Shown piece by piece: positions 5,786 to 13,450 of a DNA stretch of 17,274 nt (its first letter is position 1; each line of letters begins with the position of its first letter). The stretch is taken from assembly GCA_027717595.1 (NCBI GenBank), contig JALLOF010000032.1, positions 1-17,274 of the forward strand. Direction: 5' to 3'. Origin of the DNA: Nitrospinae bacterium AH_259_B05_G02_I21. GTDB taxonomy: Bacteria > JADFOP01. A program made the position numbers and the translations under genes. The notes beneath the pieces are model-generated. The model was not told the origin of the DNA, did no database searches, and saw only the letters and a list, made by a program, of their open reading frames with translations.

Positions 5786-8209
5786 ATGGACCGCTACATC
5801 TGCATTCACGGTCATTTCTACCAGCCGCCGAGGGAGAACCCGTGGCTTGAGGAGATCGAGCTCCAGGACTCGGCCTTCCCCTATCACGACTGGAACGAGC
5901 GGGTCACGGCGGAGTGCTACGCCAGAAACGCGGCCTCGCGTATCTTGGGCGAGAATGATCTGATCGTCGAGATCGTCAACAACTACGCCAATATCAGCTT
6001 CAACGTCGGCCCGACGCTTCTGGCCTGGCTGGAGGAAAAGACCCCCGAAGTCTATGAAGCCGTCCTTGAGGCGGATCGGGAAAGCCAGAAACGCTTCTCA
6101 GGTCACGGCTCGGCCCTGGCCCAGGCCTACAATCATGTGATAATGCCTCTGGCTAACCGCCGGGACAAGCTCACCCAGGTTGTATGGGGCATCCGCGACT
6201 TCGAGCATCGCTTTGGGCGGAGCCCTGAGGGCATGTGGCTTCCGGAGACGGCGGTGGACATGGAGACCTTGGAGATTCTGGTGGAGCAGGGGATCCGCTT
6301 CACCATCCTCGCGCCTCACCAGGCACGCCGCACCCGCCAGATTGGCCGCCGCGCGTGGCGGGGGGTCAAACGATTCGACCCGACGATGGCCTACGTCTGC
6401 CGGCTTCCGTCGGGCCGCACCATCAACCTGTTCTTCTACGATGGGCTCGTCTCCCAGGCCGTCGCCTTCGAAGGCCTGCTCGTCCGCGGAGAGGACTTCG
6501 CCAATCGGCTCCGTGACGCATTGTCCGACGATCGCTCCGGGCCCCAGCTCGTCCACATTGCGACCGACGGCGAGACCTACGGCCACCATCACCGATACGG
6601 TGAGATGGGGCTCGCCTACGCCCTCCACTACATCGAGACCAACGACCTTGCTCGCGTCACCAATTACGCTGAGTTTCTCGAGCGGCACCCTCCCACCCAT
6701 GAGGTGCAGATCGTTGAGGACACATCGTGGAGCTGTGTCCATGGGATCGAGCGGTGGCGCGCCGATTGCGGCTGCAACACCGGGGGGCACCCGGGGTGGA
6801 ATCAGGCCTGGAGGGCGCCGCTCCGTGAGGGGCTGGACTGGCTCCGCGACACCTTGGCCCCCCTCTACGAGGAGAATGCGGGGACGTTGCTCACGGACCC
6901 CTGGAAGGCCCGGGACGACTACATCGATATCATCCTCGACCGCTCGCCAGAGACCCACGAGCGGTTCCTGGCCGACCATGCGCGCCGTCCGCTGACCGAG
7001 CCGGAGACGGTGGAGGCGTTAAAGCTTCTTGAGCTCCAGCGCCATGCCATGCTGATGTACACGAGCTGCGGGTGGTTCTTCAGTGACCTCTCCGGCATCG
7101 AGACTGTGCAGGTCCTCCAGTACGCCGGGCGGGCCGTTCAGCTGGCCAAAGAGCTTGGGGGCGACGCTCTGGAGCCACGCTTCCTCGAGCGGCTCGAGCA
7201 GGCGAGAAGCAATGTCCCGCACCACGGCGACGGCCGCCAAATCTACGAACGGTTCGTCAGGCCCGCGATGGTCGACCTGCTGGAGGTCGGCGCGCACTAC
7301 GCCGTCAGCTCCCTGTTCGGGGAGTATCCGGAGCAGGTGGCGATTGGGTGCTATCGGGCCGAGCGGGAGGACTACCAGACCTTTGAGGCCGGAAGGGTGA
7401 GGCTCGCGGTGGGTCGCGCCCGTTTCACTTCGGTGGTCACCCACGAGTCGGCCTTGCAGAGCTTCGCTGTGCTGCACTTCGGCGACCACAACTTGAACTG
7501 CGGCGTGCGGGCCTTTGGGGACGAAGAGGCCTACCAGACGCTGGTGGACGAGATCACCGAACCCTTCGCAAGGGCCGATTTCCCCGAGGTCCTGCGGTTC
7601 CTGGACAAGAATTTCGGTGGATCCACCTATTCTCTGCGGTCGCTTTTCCGCGATGAGCGGCGGAAGGTCTTGAACCTCATTCTCGAATCGACCCTTGAAG
7701 AAGCCGAATCCCTACACAGCCAGCTTTACGAGAATCACGCTCCCCTCTTGCGGTTCCTTAAGGACCTCGGCATCCCTCCGCCCAAGGCCGTGTACGCATC
7801 GGCCGAGTTTGTGCTGAACAGTCATCTGCGCAAGGCTTTGGATAGTAGTGATGAATTCGACCTGGGGCGCATCGGCACCCTTCTCGATGAGGCCCAGGTG
7901 GAAGACGTTTCCCTCGACACCGCGTCGCTCGAGTACGTGTTCAGACGGAGCATTGAGCGGATGGCCGAGCGGCTCTCTGCAAGCCCCACAGATCTCTCCC
8001 TCCTGCAAAAGCTAGAGGAAGCGGCGGGGCTGATGGAATCGTTGCCGTTCGAGGTCAACACGTGGAGGGTCCAAAACGTCTTCTACGAGATGGTGCAGAC
8101 CGTCTGCCCCGAGGTGAAGCGTCGGGCCGAGCAAGGGGATACACAGGCACAAGAATGGGTCGGCTCCTTCGTGGCCCTGGGCGAGAAACTCTCGGTTCTG
8201 GTCGAGTAG
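5786..8209 (+). CDS. GH57 family glycosidase with DUF3536 C-terminal region
   Basis: The 807-residue protein has a GH57 catalytic barrel and a long C-terminal region of the DUF3536 type, including the characteristic segment FAVLHFGDHNLNCGVR. GH57 motifs are in order: HGHFYQP at 8-14, the GHGSALAQAYNHVIMP segment near 107, MWLPE with the expected nucleophile E154, and ATDGE with the expected acid/base D261. GH57 members act on alpha-glucans as amylases, branching or debranching enzymes with retention, but this subfamily has no reaction I can assign. ATG 5786 is preferred over the adjacent in-frame GTG at 5783. It lies 20 bases after malQ and 9 before treY, so it surely works with maltodextrin and trehalose metabolism. 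It has no signal peptide, so it is cytoplasmic. Confidence 0.9.
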   Translation: MDRYICIHGHFYQPPRENPWLEEIELQDSAFPYHDWNERVTAECYARNAASRILGENDLIVEIVNNYANISFNVGPTLLAWLEEKTPEVYEAVLEADRESQKRFSGHGSALAQAYNHVIMPLANRRDKLTQVVWGIRDFEHRFGRSPEGMWLPETAVDMETLEILVEQGIRFTILAPHQARRTRQIGRRAWRGVKRFDPTMAYVCRLPSGRTINLFFYDGLVSQAVAFEGLLVRGEDFANRLRDALSDDRSGPQLVHIATDGETYGHHHRYGEMGLAYALHYIETNDLARVTNYAEFLERHPPTHEVQIVEDTSWSCVHGIERWRADCGCNTGGHPGWNQAWRAPLREGLDWLRDTLAPLYEENAGTLLTDPWKARDDYIDIILDRSPETHERFLADHARRPLTEPETVEALKLLELQRHAMLMYTSCGWFFSDLSGIETVQVLQYAGRAVQLAKELGGDALEPRFLERLEQARSNVPHHGDGRQIYERFVRPAMVDLLEVGAHYAVSSLFGEYPEQVAIGCYRAEREDYQTFEAGRVRLAVGRARFTSVVTHESALQSFAVLHFGDHNLNCGVRAFGDEEAYQTLVDEITEPFARADFPEVLRFLDKNFGGSTYSLRSLFRDERRKVLNLILESTLEEAESLHSQLYENHAPLLRFLKDLGIPPPKAVYASAEFVLNSHLRKALDSSDEFDLGRIGTLLDEAQVEDVSLDTASLEYVFRRSIERMAERLSASPTDLSLLQKLEEAAGLMESLPFEVNTWRVQNVFYEMVQTVCPEVKRRAEQGDTQAQEWVGSFVALGEKLSVLVE

Positions 8210-8218
8210 CTTACCGTC

Positions 8219-11104
8219 ATGCGTTCTCCCCTCGCCACCTACCGGATTCAGTTCAACCGGGACTTTCGCTTCGAAGACGCCCGTGAGCTCGTGGCGCATC
8301 TCCACTCGCTCGGCATCTCCGACCTCTACGCCTCTCCCCTCCTGCAGGCTCGCTCCGGCAGCCTCCACGGCTACGATGTGACGGACCCTTCGCGCCTCAA
8401 CCCGGAGCTCGGGGGCGACGAAGAATTCAAAGCGATGGCCCGGGACCTGAAGGCCCTCGGGATGGGCCTGCTAGTCGACATCGTCCCCAACCACATGGCC
8501 GCGCACCCGGAAAACCCGTGGTGGCGGGACGTCTTGGAAAACGGGCCCGACTCCCCGTACGCTTCCTACTTCGACATCGACTGGCGCCCGGCCACCAGTG
8601 GGCTGGAAAACCGAATCCTCCTTCCCGTGCTCGGCGATTCCTACGACCGCGTGCTGGAGGACCAGGAGTTCACTCTGGTGCTTGATGAGGGAGGTTTTTC
8701 CATCCTGTATTACGAGTTGAAGCTGCCGGTCAACTTCAGTTCGCACAAGGATATCCTCACGTACGGTTTGGAACGCTTCAAACACGTCCTCGGCCCGGGC
8801 GACCCCGGGCTTCAGGCGTTGGAAGACCTGGCCGGCGCTCTCGATGCGTTGCCTTCCCCAGCGGTCGGCGACGCAGATACGATGGCCGAGCGGCGACGCG
8901 CCAAGGCCGCCGTCAAATCCCGTCTCTGGCACCTCTATACCACCGATACCGCCGTCAAGGGGTTTCTCGATGAAACGATGAGAGCCTTCAACGGCGAGAA
9001 GGGGAATCAAAAGAGCTTCGCCCTCATGGATCGGGTTTTGGACGATCAGTTCTATCGTCTAGCGTATTGGAGGAGGGCCGCCGATGCCATCAACTACAGG
9101 CGCTTCTTCAACATCAGCGACCTGGCATGTCTTCGGATCGAGGACCCGGAGGTGTTCGAGGCGACCCATGCACTCGTTGGCCGCCTGGTCAGAGAAGGCA
9201 GCGTATCGGGCTTGCGCATCGACCACATCGACGGCCTCTCCGACCCGCTGGAGTACCTTCGCCGCCTCCAGACCGCCGTTGCCCCGGCGGCGGGAGAGCC
9301 AGGAGGGCCGCCGGGCTTGTACGTCATCGTCGAGAAGATTCTCCTCGGTGATGAGGAACTTCCTGAGGAGTGGCCCGTGTGCGGCACCACGGGATACGAA
9401 TTCATCCACGACATGAATGGCGTGTTCATAGACCCTGACGGCCTCGACGCCCTTGCCTCCATCTACGCCAAGTTCACGGGGCTCGATAAATCCTTTGCAG
9501 AGGTCTGTTACGCGCGGAAGCACCAGGTCATGGAAGAGCTGTTCCAGGCCGAGGTGCGAAGCCTGGGGAATCACTTAAGAAAGCTTGCGGCGGAAGATCG
9601 CCAGGCCCGCGACCTCCCCTCGGGCGAGCTCGTCCGTGCCCTCGTCGAGGTGACCGCGTGCCTGCCGATTTATCGGACCTACATCCGAAGCCTCGACGTT
9701 CGCAAAAGGGACCGCCTCTACATCGAGCGAGCCTTCGAAGCGGCCCGAAGGAGGGCGCCTGAAGGGCGCGAGAGCCAGGCGGCCTTCGACTTTGTGGAGC
9801 AGGTCCTGTCGGTCGAGCCTCCTGGCGACGGCGAGGGACAACGGCAGGCCTGGCTTGACTTCGTTATGCGCTGGCAACAGTTCACCGGGCCGGTTATGGC
9901 GAAGGGTCTGGAGGATACCGCCCTCTACCTGTACAACCGCCTCGTCTCCCTCAAAGAGGTCGGGACGGATCCCTCACGGGCGGAGAACCCAGTCGATCTC
10001 GAGACGTTCCACGTGCGCAACCAGGAGACGCTCGAGCGGTGGCCCTACACCCTCAATGCGACCTCCACGCACGATACGAAACGGAGCGAGGACGTCCGGG
10101 CGCGCATCAACGTGCTCTCCGAGATCCCTGGGGCGTGGAGCAGGCGGCTGGCCCGCTGGAGCCGGTGGAGCCGCCCAAGGAGGCGCGAGGTCAACGGACA
10201 CCCTGTGCCCGACCCGAACATGGAGGTCCTTATCTACCAGACGCTTATCGGCGCATGGCCCTTGCAGGCCGAAGAGGTGCCCGATTTCCGGGAGCGGCTC
10301 AACGAATACTTCATCAAGGCGGCCCGAGAGGCCAAGGTCCACACGAGATGGATTCGCCCCAACGACGCCTATGAGAGCGCCCTCCTTAGCTTTGTGGACG
10401 GCCTCCTGGAGCCCTTGGGCGATAACGAGTTCTTGGAGAACTTCCTGCGGTTTCAAAAGCGTATCGCCTTTTTCGGGGCCCTGAACGCACTGGGGCAGGT
10501 TCTGCTTAAGATCGCCTCGCCCGGCGTGCCTGACTTCTATCAAGGGTCGGAGCTTTGGACGTTCAGCCTCGTCGACCCCGACAATCGCCGCCCCGTCGAT
10601 TTCCCGAAACGGGTAAAGGCCCTCGAGGAGATCAAACGGCGCGAGGCCGGAGGTCTTCTTCCCCTGGCCCAGGACCTGATGACCCATTGGGAGGACGGCC
10701 GAATCAAGCTCTACGTGACCTGCAAAGCCCTCGCCTTCCGCCGGTCCCATCGGGAATTGTTCCTGGAAGGCGCCTACATCCCCCTCCGTGCTCAGGGATC
10801 GCGAGCGGACCACCTCTGCGCCTTTGCCAGGCGCCACGGGGATGGATGGGCGCTTGTTTGCGTCCCTCGCTGGCTCACGCGGTTGGGAAGCCCCGGCAAG
10901 CCACCCGTAGGGCGACGGGTATGGGAGGAGACGGAACTTCGCCTCCCCGTGGGAGCCCCTGAAGCCTGGCGGGACGTGCTGACCGGTGAGTCCATTACCG
11001 CGCACGCCGGCGGGGCGGGGGAGGCTGTGTTGCCGCTTCACGACATTTTTGGCTCCTTGCCGGTTGCCTTGCTGGAAGGTGTGCCGCGAGGCAAGGACTC
11101 CTGA
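8219..11104 (+). CDS. treY: Maltooligosyltrehalose synthase (GH13)
   Basis: TreY isomerises the reducing-end alpha-1,4 bond of maltodextrins to the alpha,alpha-1,1 bond of maltooligosyltrehalose, the first step of the TreY-TreZ trehalose route. The 961-residue protein starts SPLATYRIQFN, typical of the family. It has HGYDVTDP at 50-57, VDIVPNHMA at 86-94, nucleophile D335 in LRIDHIDG, acid/base E372 in VIVEKIL and D619 in STHDTKRSED, plus PDFYQGSE near the end. It is longer than many actinobacterial or archaeal TreY proteins (about 700-800), within the range of long variants. No Shine-Dalgarno sequence precedes ATG 8219, nine bases after the GH57 stop, so translation is probably coupled. The partner treZ is not in the window. 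Confidence 0.95.
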   Translation: MRSPLATYRIQFNRDFRFEDARELVAHLHSLGISDLYASPLLQARSGSLHGYDVTDPSRLNPELGGDEEFKAMARDLKALGMGLLVDIVPNHMAAHPENPWWRDVLENGPDSPYASYFDIDWRPATSGLENRILLPVLGDSYDRVLEDQEFTLVLDEGGFSILYYELKLPVNFSSHKDILTYGLERFKHVLGPGDPGLQALEDLAGALDALPSPAVGDADTMAERRRAKAAVKSRLWHLYTTDTAVKGFLDETMRAFNGEKGNQKSFALMDRVLDDQFYRLAYWRRAADAINYRRFFNISDLACLRIEDPEVFEATHALVGRLVREGSVSGLRIDHIDGLSDPLEYLRRLQTAVAPAAGEPGGPPGLYVIVEKILLGDEELPEEWPVCGTTGYEFIHDMNGVFIDPDGLDALASIYAKFTGLDKSFAEVCYARKHQVMEELFQAEVRSLGNHLRKLAAEDRQARDLPSGELVRALVEVTACLPIYRTYIRSLDVRKRDRLYIERAFEAARRRAPEGRESQAAFDFVEQVLSVEPPGDGEGQRQAWLDFVMRWQQFTGPVMAKGLEDTALYLYNRLVSLKEVGTDPSRAENPVDLETFHVRNQETLERWPYTLNATSTHDTKRSEDVRARINVLSEIPGAWSRRLARWSRWSRPRRREVNGHPVPDPNMEVLIYQTLIGAWPLQAEEVPDFRERLNEYFIKAAREAKVHTRWIRPNDAYESALLSFVDGLLEPLGDNEFLENFLRFQKRIAFFGALNALGQVLLKIASPGVPDFYQGSELWTFSLVDPDNRRPVDFPKRVKALEEIKRREAGGLLPLAQDLMTHWEDGRIKLYVTCKALAFRRSHRELFLEGAYIPLRAQGSRADHLCAFARRHGDGWALVCVPRWLTRLGSPGKPPVGRRVWEETELRLPVGAPEAWRDVLTGESITAHAGGAGEAVLPLHDIFGSLPVALLEGVPRGKDS

Positions 11105-11262
11105 TGGCGCCGAAATCGACTCTCAGGGGGTCGGTCTGGGGCATGGAATTTGCTGTAGCACATGATGGAAACGAGGGTGGCCATGGCGTAGTATGTACGG
11201 TATTGGTCGGGCGGCCGGTGGCCGTTGAGACTGGCAAGCAGATAGGCGAGGAAGTCCAATGA
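11104..11262 (+). CDS. Possible 52-residue protein coupling treY to fbaB
   Basis: An ATG overlaps the treY stop (TGATG) and the frame ends in a TGA that overlaps the fbaB start (ATGA), filling the gap exactly. The product would be 52 residues, rich in Gly and Val, beginning MAPKSTLRGS; no family is recognised. First codon positions are G-rich, as in real genes, but third positions are less GC-rich than the neighbours. The antisense strand carries an equally open frame from a TTG at 11259 (starting DFLAYLLASL) that looks protein-like, so one or both may be chance or a decayed remnant. Translational coupling through the operon is the attraction. Confidence is low. Confidence 0.3.
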   Translation: MAPKSTLRGSVWGMEFAVAHDGNEGGHGVVCTVLVGRPVAVETGKQIGEEVQ

Positions 11263-12182
11263 ACGAGCGCATCCGCGAGATCCTAAGCTGGTACGAGAGC
11301 GACAATCCGGGGACGCGGGCGAACCTGGCCCGCTTTTTGAACCACGGTGCGCTCGCCGGCACCGGTCGACTTGTCGTCCTGCCCGTGGACCAGGGATTTG
11401 AGCACGGCCCGGCCCGAAGCTTTGCCCCGAACCCGCCCGGCTACGATCCCCTCTACCACTTCGAGCTGGCCATCGAGGCGGGCTGCAATGCCTACGCCGC
11501 CCCGCTGGGTTTCATCGAGGCCGGGGCCGCCCGCTATGCGGGCGCAATCCCCCTGATCCTGAAGCTCAACAGCCACGATGTGCTCCTTGACGAGAAGGAC
11601 CCCCTTCCGGCGGTAACCGGGAGCGTGCAAGACGCCCTGCGGCTTGGCTGTTCGGCGGTCGGGTTTACCATCTACCCGGGCTCGGCCGTCCGCCAGCAGA
11701 TGTACGAGCAGCTTAGAGCCATCGCCGAGGAGGCAAAGGCGCACGGCCTGGCCGTGGTGGTCTGGTCCTATCCCCGAGGCTCTGGCCTGAGCAAGGAGGG
11801 CGAGTCGGCCGTCGATGTCGTGGCCTACGCGGCCCACATCGCCGCCCAGCTCGGGGCCCATATCATCAAGGTGAAGCTGCCGGCCGACAGGGTGGAGCTT
11901 GAGGCGGCCAAGAAAGTCTACGACCAGTACCCGGTTGCGATTGGGACCCTCGCCGAGCGGGTGCACCACGTGGTGCAAAGCACCTTCAACGGACGGCGGA
12001 TCGTCATCTTCTCGGGCGGCGCCAGGGAGGCGGACGAGATGGTGTTCGACGAAGCTCGGGCCATCCGCGACGGGGGAGGATTCGGCTCGATCATCGGCCG
12101 GAATTCGTTCCAGCGCGAGCGCCCCGAGGCGTTGAAGTTCCTCGATACCGTCATGAAGATTTATGCGGGGCAGATCAAGTAG
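11259..12182 (+). CDS. fbaB: Class I fructose-bisphosphate aldolase (DhnA/FbaB type)
   Basis: The 307-residue cytoplasmic enzyme should cleave fructose 1,6-bisphosphate to dihydroxyacetone phosphate and glyceraldehyde 3-phosphate through a Schiff base, or run in reverse in gluconeogenesis. It opens MNERIREILSWY, then VLPVDQGFEHG (D44) binding the substrate region. The HIIKVKLP segment carries the expected Schiff-base lysine, K204, and a Gly-rich phosphate site (IFSGGA, then SIIGRNSFQR) lies near 250-285. Length fits the archaeal-type class I family. The ribosome binding site GAGGAAG (11248-11254) is close to the ATG. It follows treY by 154 bases in the same direction and is likely cotranscribed, linking glucan turnover to glycolysis. 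Confidence 0.93.
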   Translation: MNERIREILSWYESDNPGTRANLARFLNHGALAGTGRLVVLPVDQGFEHGPARSFAPNPPGYDPLYHFELAIEAGCNAYAAPLGFIEAGAARYAGAIPLILKLNSHDVLLDEKDPLPAVTGSVQDALRLGCSAVGFTIYPGSAVRQQMYEQLRAIAEEAKAHGLAVVVWSYPRGSGLSKEGESAVDVVAYAAHIAAQLGAHIIKVKLPADRVELEAAKKVYDQYPVAIGTLAERVHHVVQSTFNGRRIVIFSGGAREADEMVFDEARAIRDGGGFGSIIGRNSFQRERPEALKFLDTVMKIYAGQIK

Positions 12183-12913
12183 AGGGCAGGGGGGGCGGAC
12201 TCTAGGGCTGATCGGCGACCTGTCCCATTGAGTGGGCCTAAGCGCTAAGGCGCCTCGCCCCTGGCCGACCTCCTCCTCATGCGCGACTAAATCCACCTAA
12301 GTTCAACTTTTCCTTGCCCGAACCTCCGCAATTCCCCCCTCCCGCCGGTAGTGCCCTAATCTGGGCTGAACACCCGCCACCCTGGAGCTTTCACGACGAT
12401 GTCCCTGCCGTCGCCCGCCCGATGGACCCTCGCAACCGGAAGCCGCGTTCCCAGCGTCCACTCTAATAGATAGCATACACGAGCCCGGCCTGGCGTCACG
12501 TACTTCGCTTACTTCGCGTATTGAGGGCGATTCTCTTTTGCGGACTTCAATCTTACACGTTAGACACATTTAGACACTTTTGACACTTGTCCTCCATGTG
12601 TCTAATCCCATGTAATCTATTGAATTTTCAGATATTGCTAGAGATTCCTAGTGTCTAAATAGTGTCTAAAAAACGGCAAGTGTCAAAGGAGCGCGAATCG
12701 TCAAGGTGCCGATCGTCTTTATTGACCGCACCCGGGGCACATCGGCTCTGACGGCGGGCCGACTCCTTGATACCTTCTTGAAAATCCTTCGGTTCCGGGT
12801 GACCATGAACTGAGCGGCACCGTCGGGCCTTCTCCCCACTCCTCAGCACTCCTCGAAACAGCCACACCAGAGACGGTGTGGCACGGGTCGTTCCGCTAGA
12901 CCATTGAAAAATA
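12183..12913. other. Gene-free stretch with a repeat cluster
   Basis: About 730 bases with no credible coding frame. No clear terminator follows fbaB. A short direct repeat (ACTTCGCTT then ACTTCGCG) lies near 12503-12520. From about 12550 to 12690 the DNA turns AT-rich and carries the octamer cluster described separately. The remainder up to the tRNA-Val 3' end shows nothing I can name. Confidence 0.6.
12560..12687. repeat. Cluster of seven TTAGACAC-type octamers in two orientations
   Basis: Forward copies are TTAGACAC at 12560-12567 and 12570-12577 and TTTGACAC at 12579-12586. Reverse copies are GTGTCTAA at 12598-12605, 12651-12658 and 12662-12669 and GTGTCAAA at 12680-12687. TTTGACACTTG (12579-12589) and CAAGTGTCAAA (12678-12688) are perfect reverse complements. 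Within each arm copies are spaced 9-11 bases, about one helical turn, apart from the 18-base step to the last reverse copy. The arms flank an AT-rich core of about 60 bases. Such layouts are seen at recombinase arm sites, transposon ends, replication iterons and multi-site operators; which applies is not determined. Confidence 0.75.
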
Positions 12914-12989
12914 TGGTGGGCGGAGCAGGGCTCGAACCTGCGACTTCCGGCTTGTAAGGCCGGCGCTCTCCCAGCTGAGCTATCCGCCC
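12914..12989 (-). tRNA. tRNA-Val (anticodon UAC)
   Basis: The 76-base gene folds fully: acceptor GGGCGGA/TCCGCCC, D-stem GCTC/GAGC, anticodon stem CCGGC/GCCGG with loop CTTACAA (anticodon UAC, reading GUA and related Val codons), five-base variable region, T-stem GCAGG/CCTGC with loop TTCGAGC, discriminator A and an encoded CCA. Its 3' end faces the repeat cluster. The central part matches the tRNA fragment at 1404-1433 in 29 of 30 bases. Confidence 0.97.
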
Positions 12990-13185
12990 ACCCTGGGCGC
13001 TTTCCTGTATGCCATTGAATGGTCTGGCTGTCAACTAGCACGCGATACTGACGCTCCCCGCCCAGACAAGGCGGCGGAGGCATTGGTGGGGGCTCTGCAG
13101 GCCCCCCAGGTTTTTCTTTCGAAAGGGAGTCTTTTCGAGGAGGATGGCTAGAGGAACCTGGGGGAGGGTGGGGGCCATTTTTTCC

Positions 13186-13214
13186 TTGACAAGAAGGCCG
13201 ACATATGCTAAATT
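13186..13214 (+). promoter_or_regulatory. Sigma70 promoter of the outer-membrane protein gene
   Basis: TTGACA at 13186-13191 is a perfect -35 box. TAAATT at 13209-13214 follows after 17 bases, within the AT-rich run TATGCTAAATTTTTAAT. Initiation would fall near 13221, about 230 bases before the ATG. Confidence 0.65.
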
Positions 13215-13319
13215 TTTAATAGATGCGGGACAATATGGCAGAACTTGTTTCTTGATAGTCATCGCATCGAGGCAGAAAACCCCGGAATGGGTGAATGTAG
13301 AAGGGTTTAGACACATCGT

Positions 13320-13340
13320 CCGGTGATTGGGCATCACCGG
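13320..13340 (+). other. Perfect 8-bp hairpin in the long leader
   Basis: CCGGTGAT at 13320-13327 pairs with ATCACCGG at 13333-13340 around the loop TGGGC. Further downstream the leader can form AGGG/CCCT and GGGC/GCCC stems. No known riboswitch consensus was recognised, so this is a structured leader of unknown class. Confidence 0.45.
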
Positions 13341-13450
13341 GCGCAACGCAGGCAGGGCTCGTAATTACCTCTTCGCTGGGCTGCAGGGGGTGAAGGCCCG
13401 TCTGAGAGGGTTCATGCCCTTAGGAAGGATAAGGATAAGGAGGTTTGATC

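Larger units (their letters stand above)
12990..13450. other. Intergenic region with promoter and long leader of the outer-membrane gene
   Basis: About 460 bases between tRNA-Val and the outer-membrane protein gene. It holds a strong sigma70 promoter at 13186-13214, a leader of about 230 bases with an 8-bp hairpin at 13320-13340, a TTAGACAC octamer at 13307-13314 and the ribosome binding site AAGGAGG at 13437-13443. A short frame at 13144-13326 spans the promoter and is not credible. Confidence 0.6.

Noticed and set aside
12303-12569. 88-residue minus-strand frame after fbaB
   Set aside because: Its composition is Arg/Ser/Gly-rich, it begins inside the octamer repeat cluster, and no family or ribosome binding site is visible.
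12560-12687. CRISPR array interpretation of the octamer cluster
   Set aside because: Repeats are only eight bases, occur in both orientations, and have no regular spacers of CRISPR size; no cas genes are present.
1404-12989. Large inversion between the tRNA fragment and tRNA-Val, which are in opposite orientations
   Set aside because: The 29-of-30 match is within what conserved tRNA arms give, and nothing at the gene level indicates rearranged order.
12655-13083. Minus-strand frames spanning the tRNA-Val gene
   Set aside because: They read through a perfectly folding tRNA and its flanks; the apparent peptides are translated tRNA sequence.
13144-13326. 60-residue frame before the outer-membrane gene
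   Set aside because: A strong sigma70 promoter lies inside it, the GAGGAGG sequence abuts the ATG with no spacing, and the product resembles nothing known.
13215-13450. TPP, SAM or c-di-GMP riboswitch in the outer-membrane gene leader
   Set aside because: A CTGAGA and a GCAACGCAGGC-like stretch resemble fragments of known motifs, but the remaining conserved segments of each class are missing.
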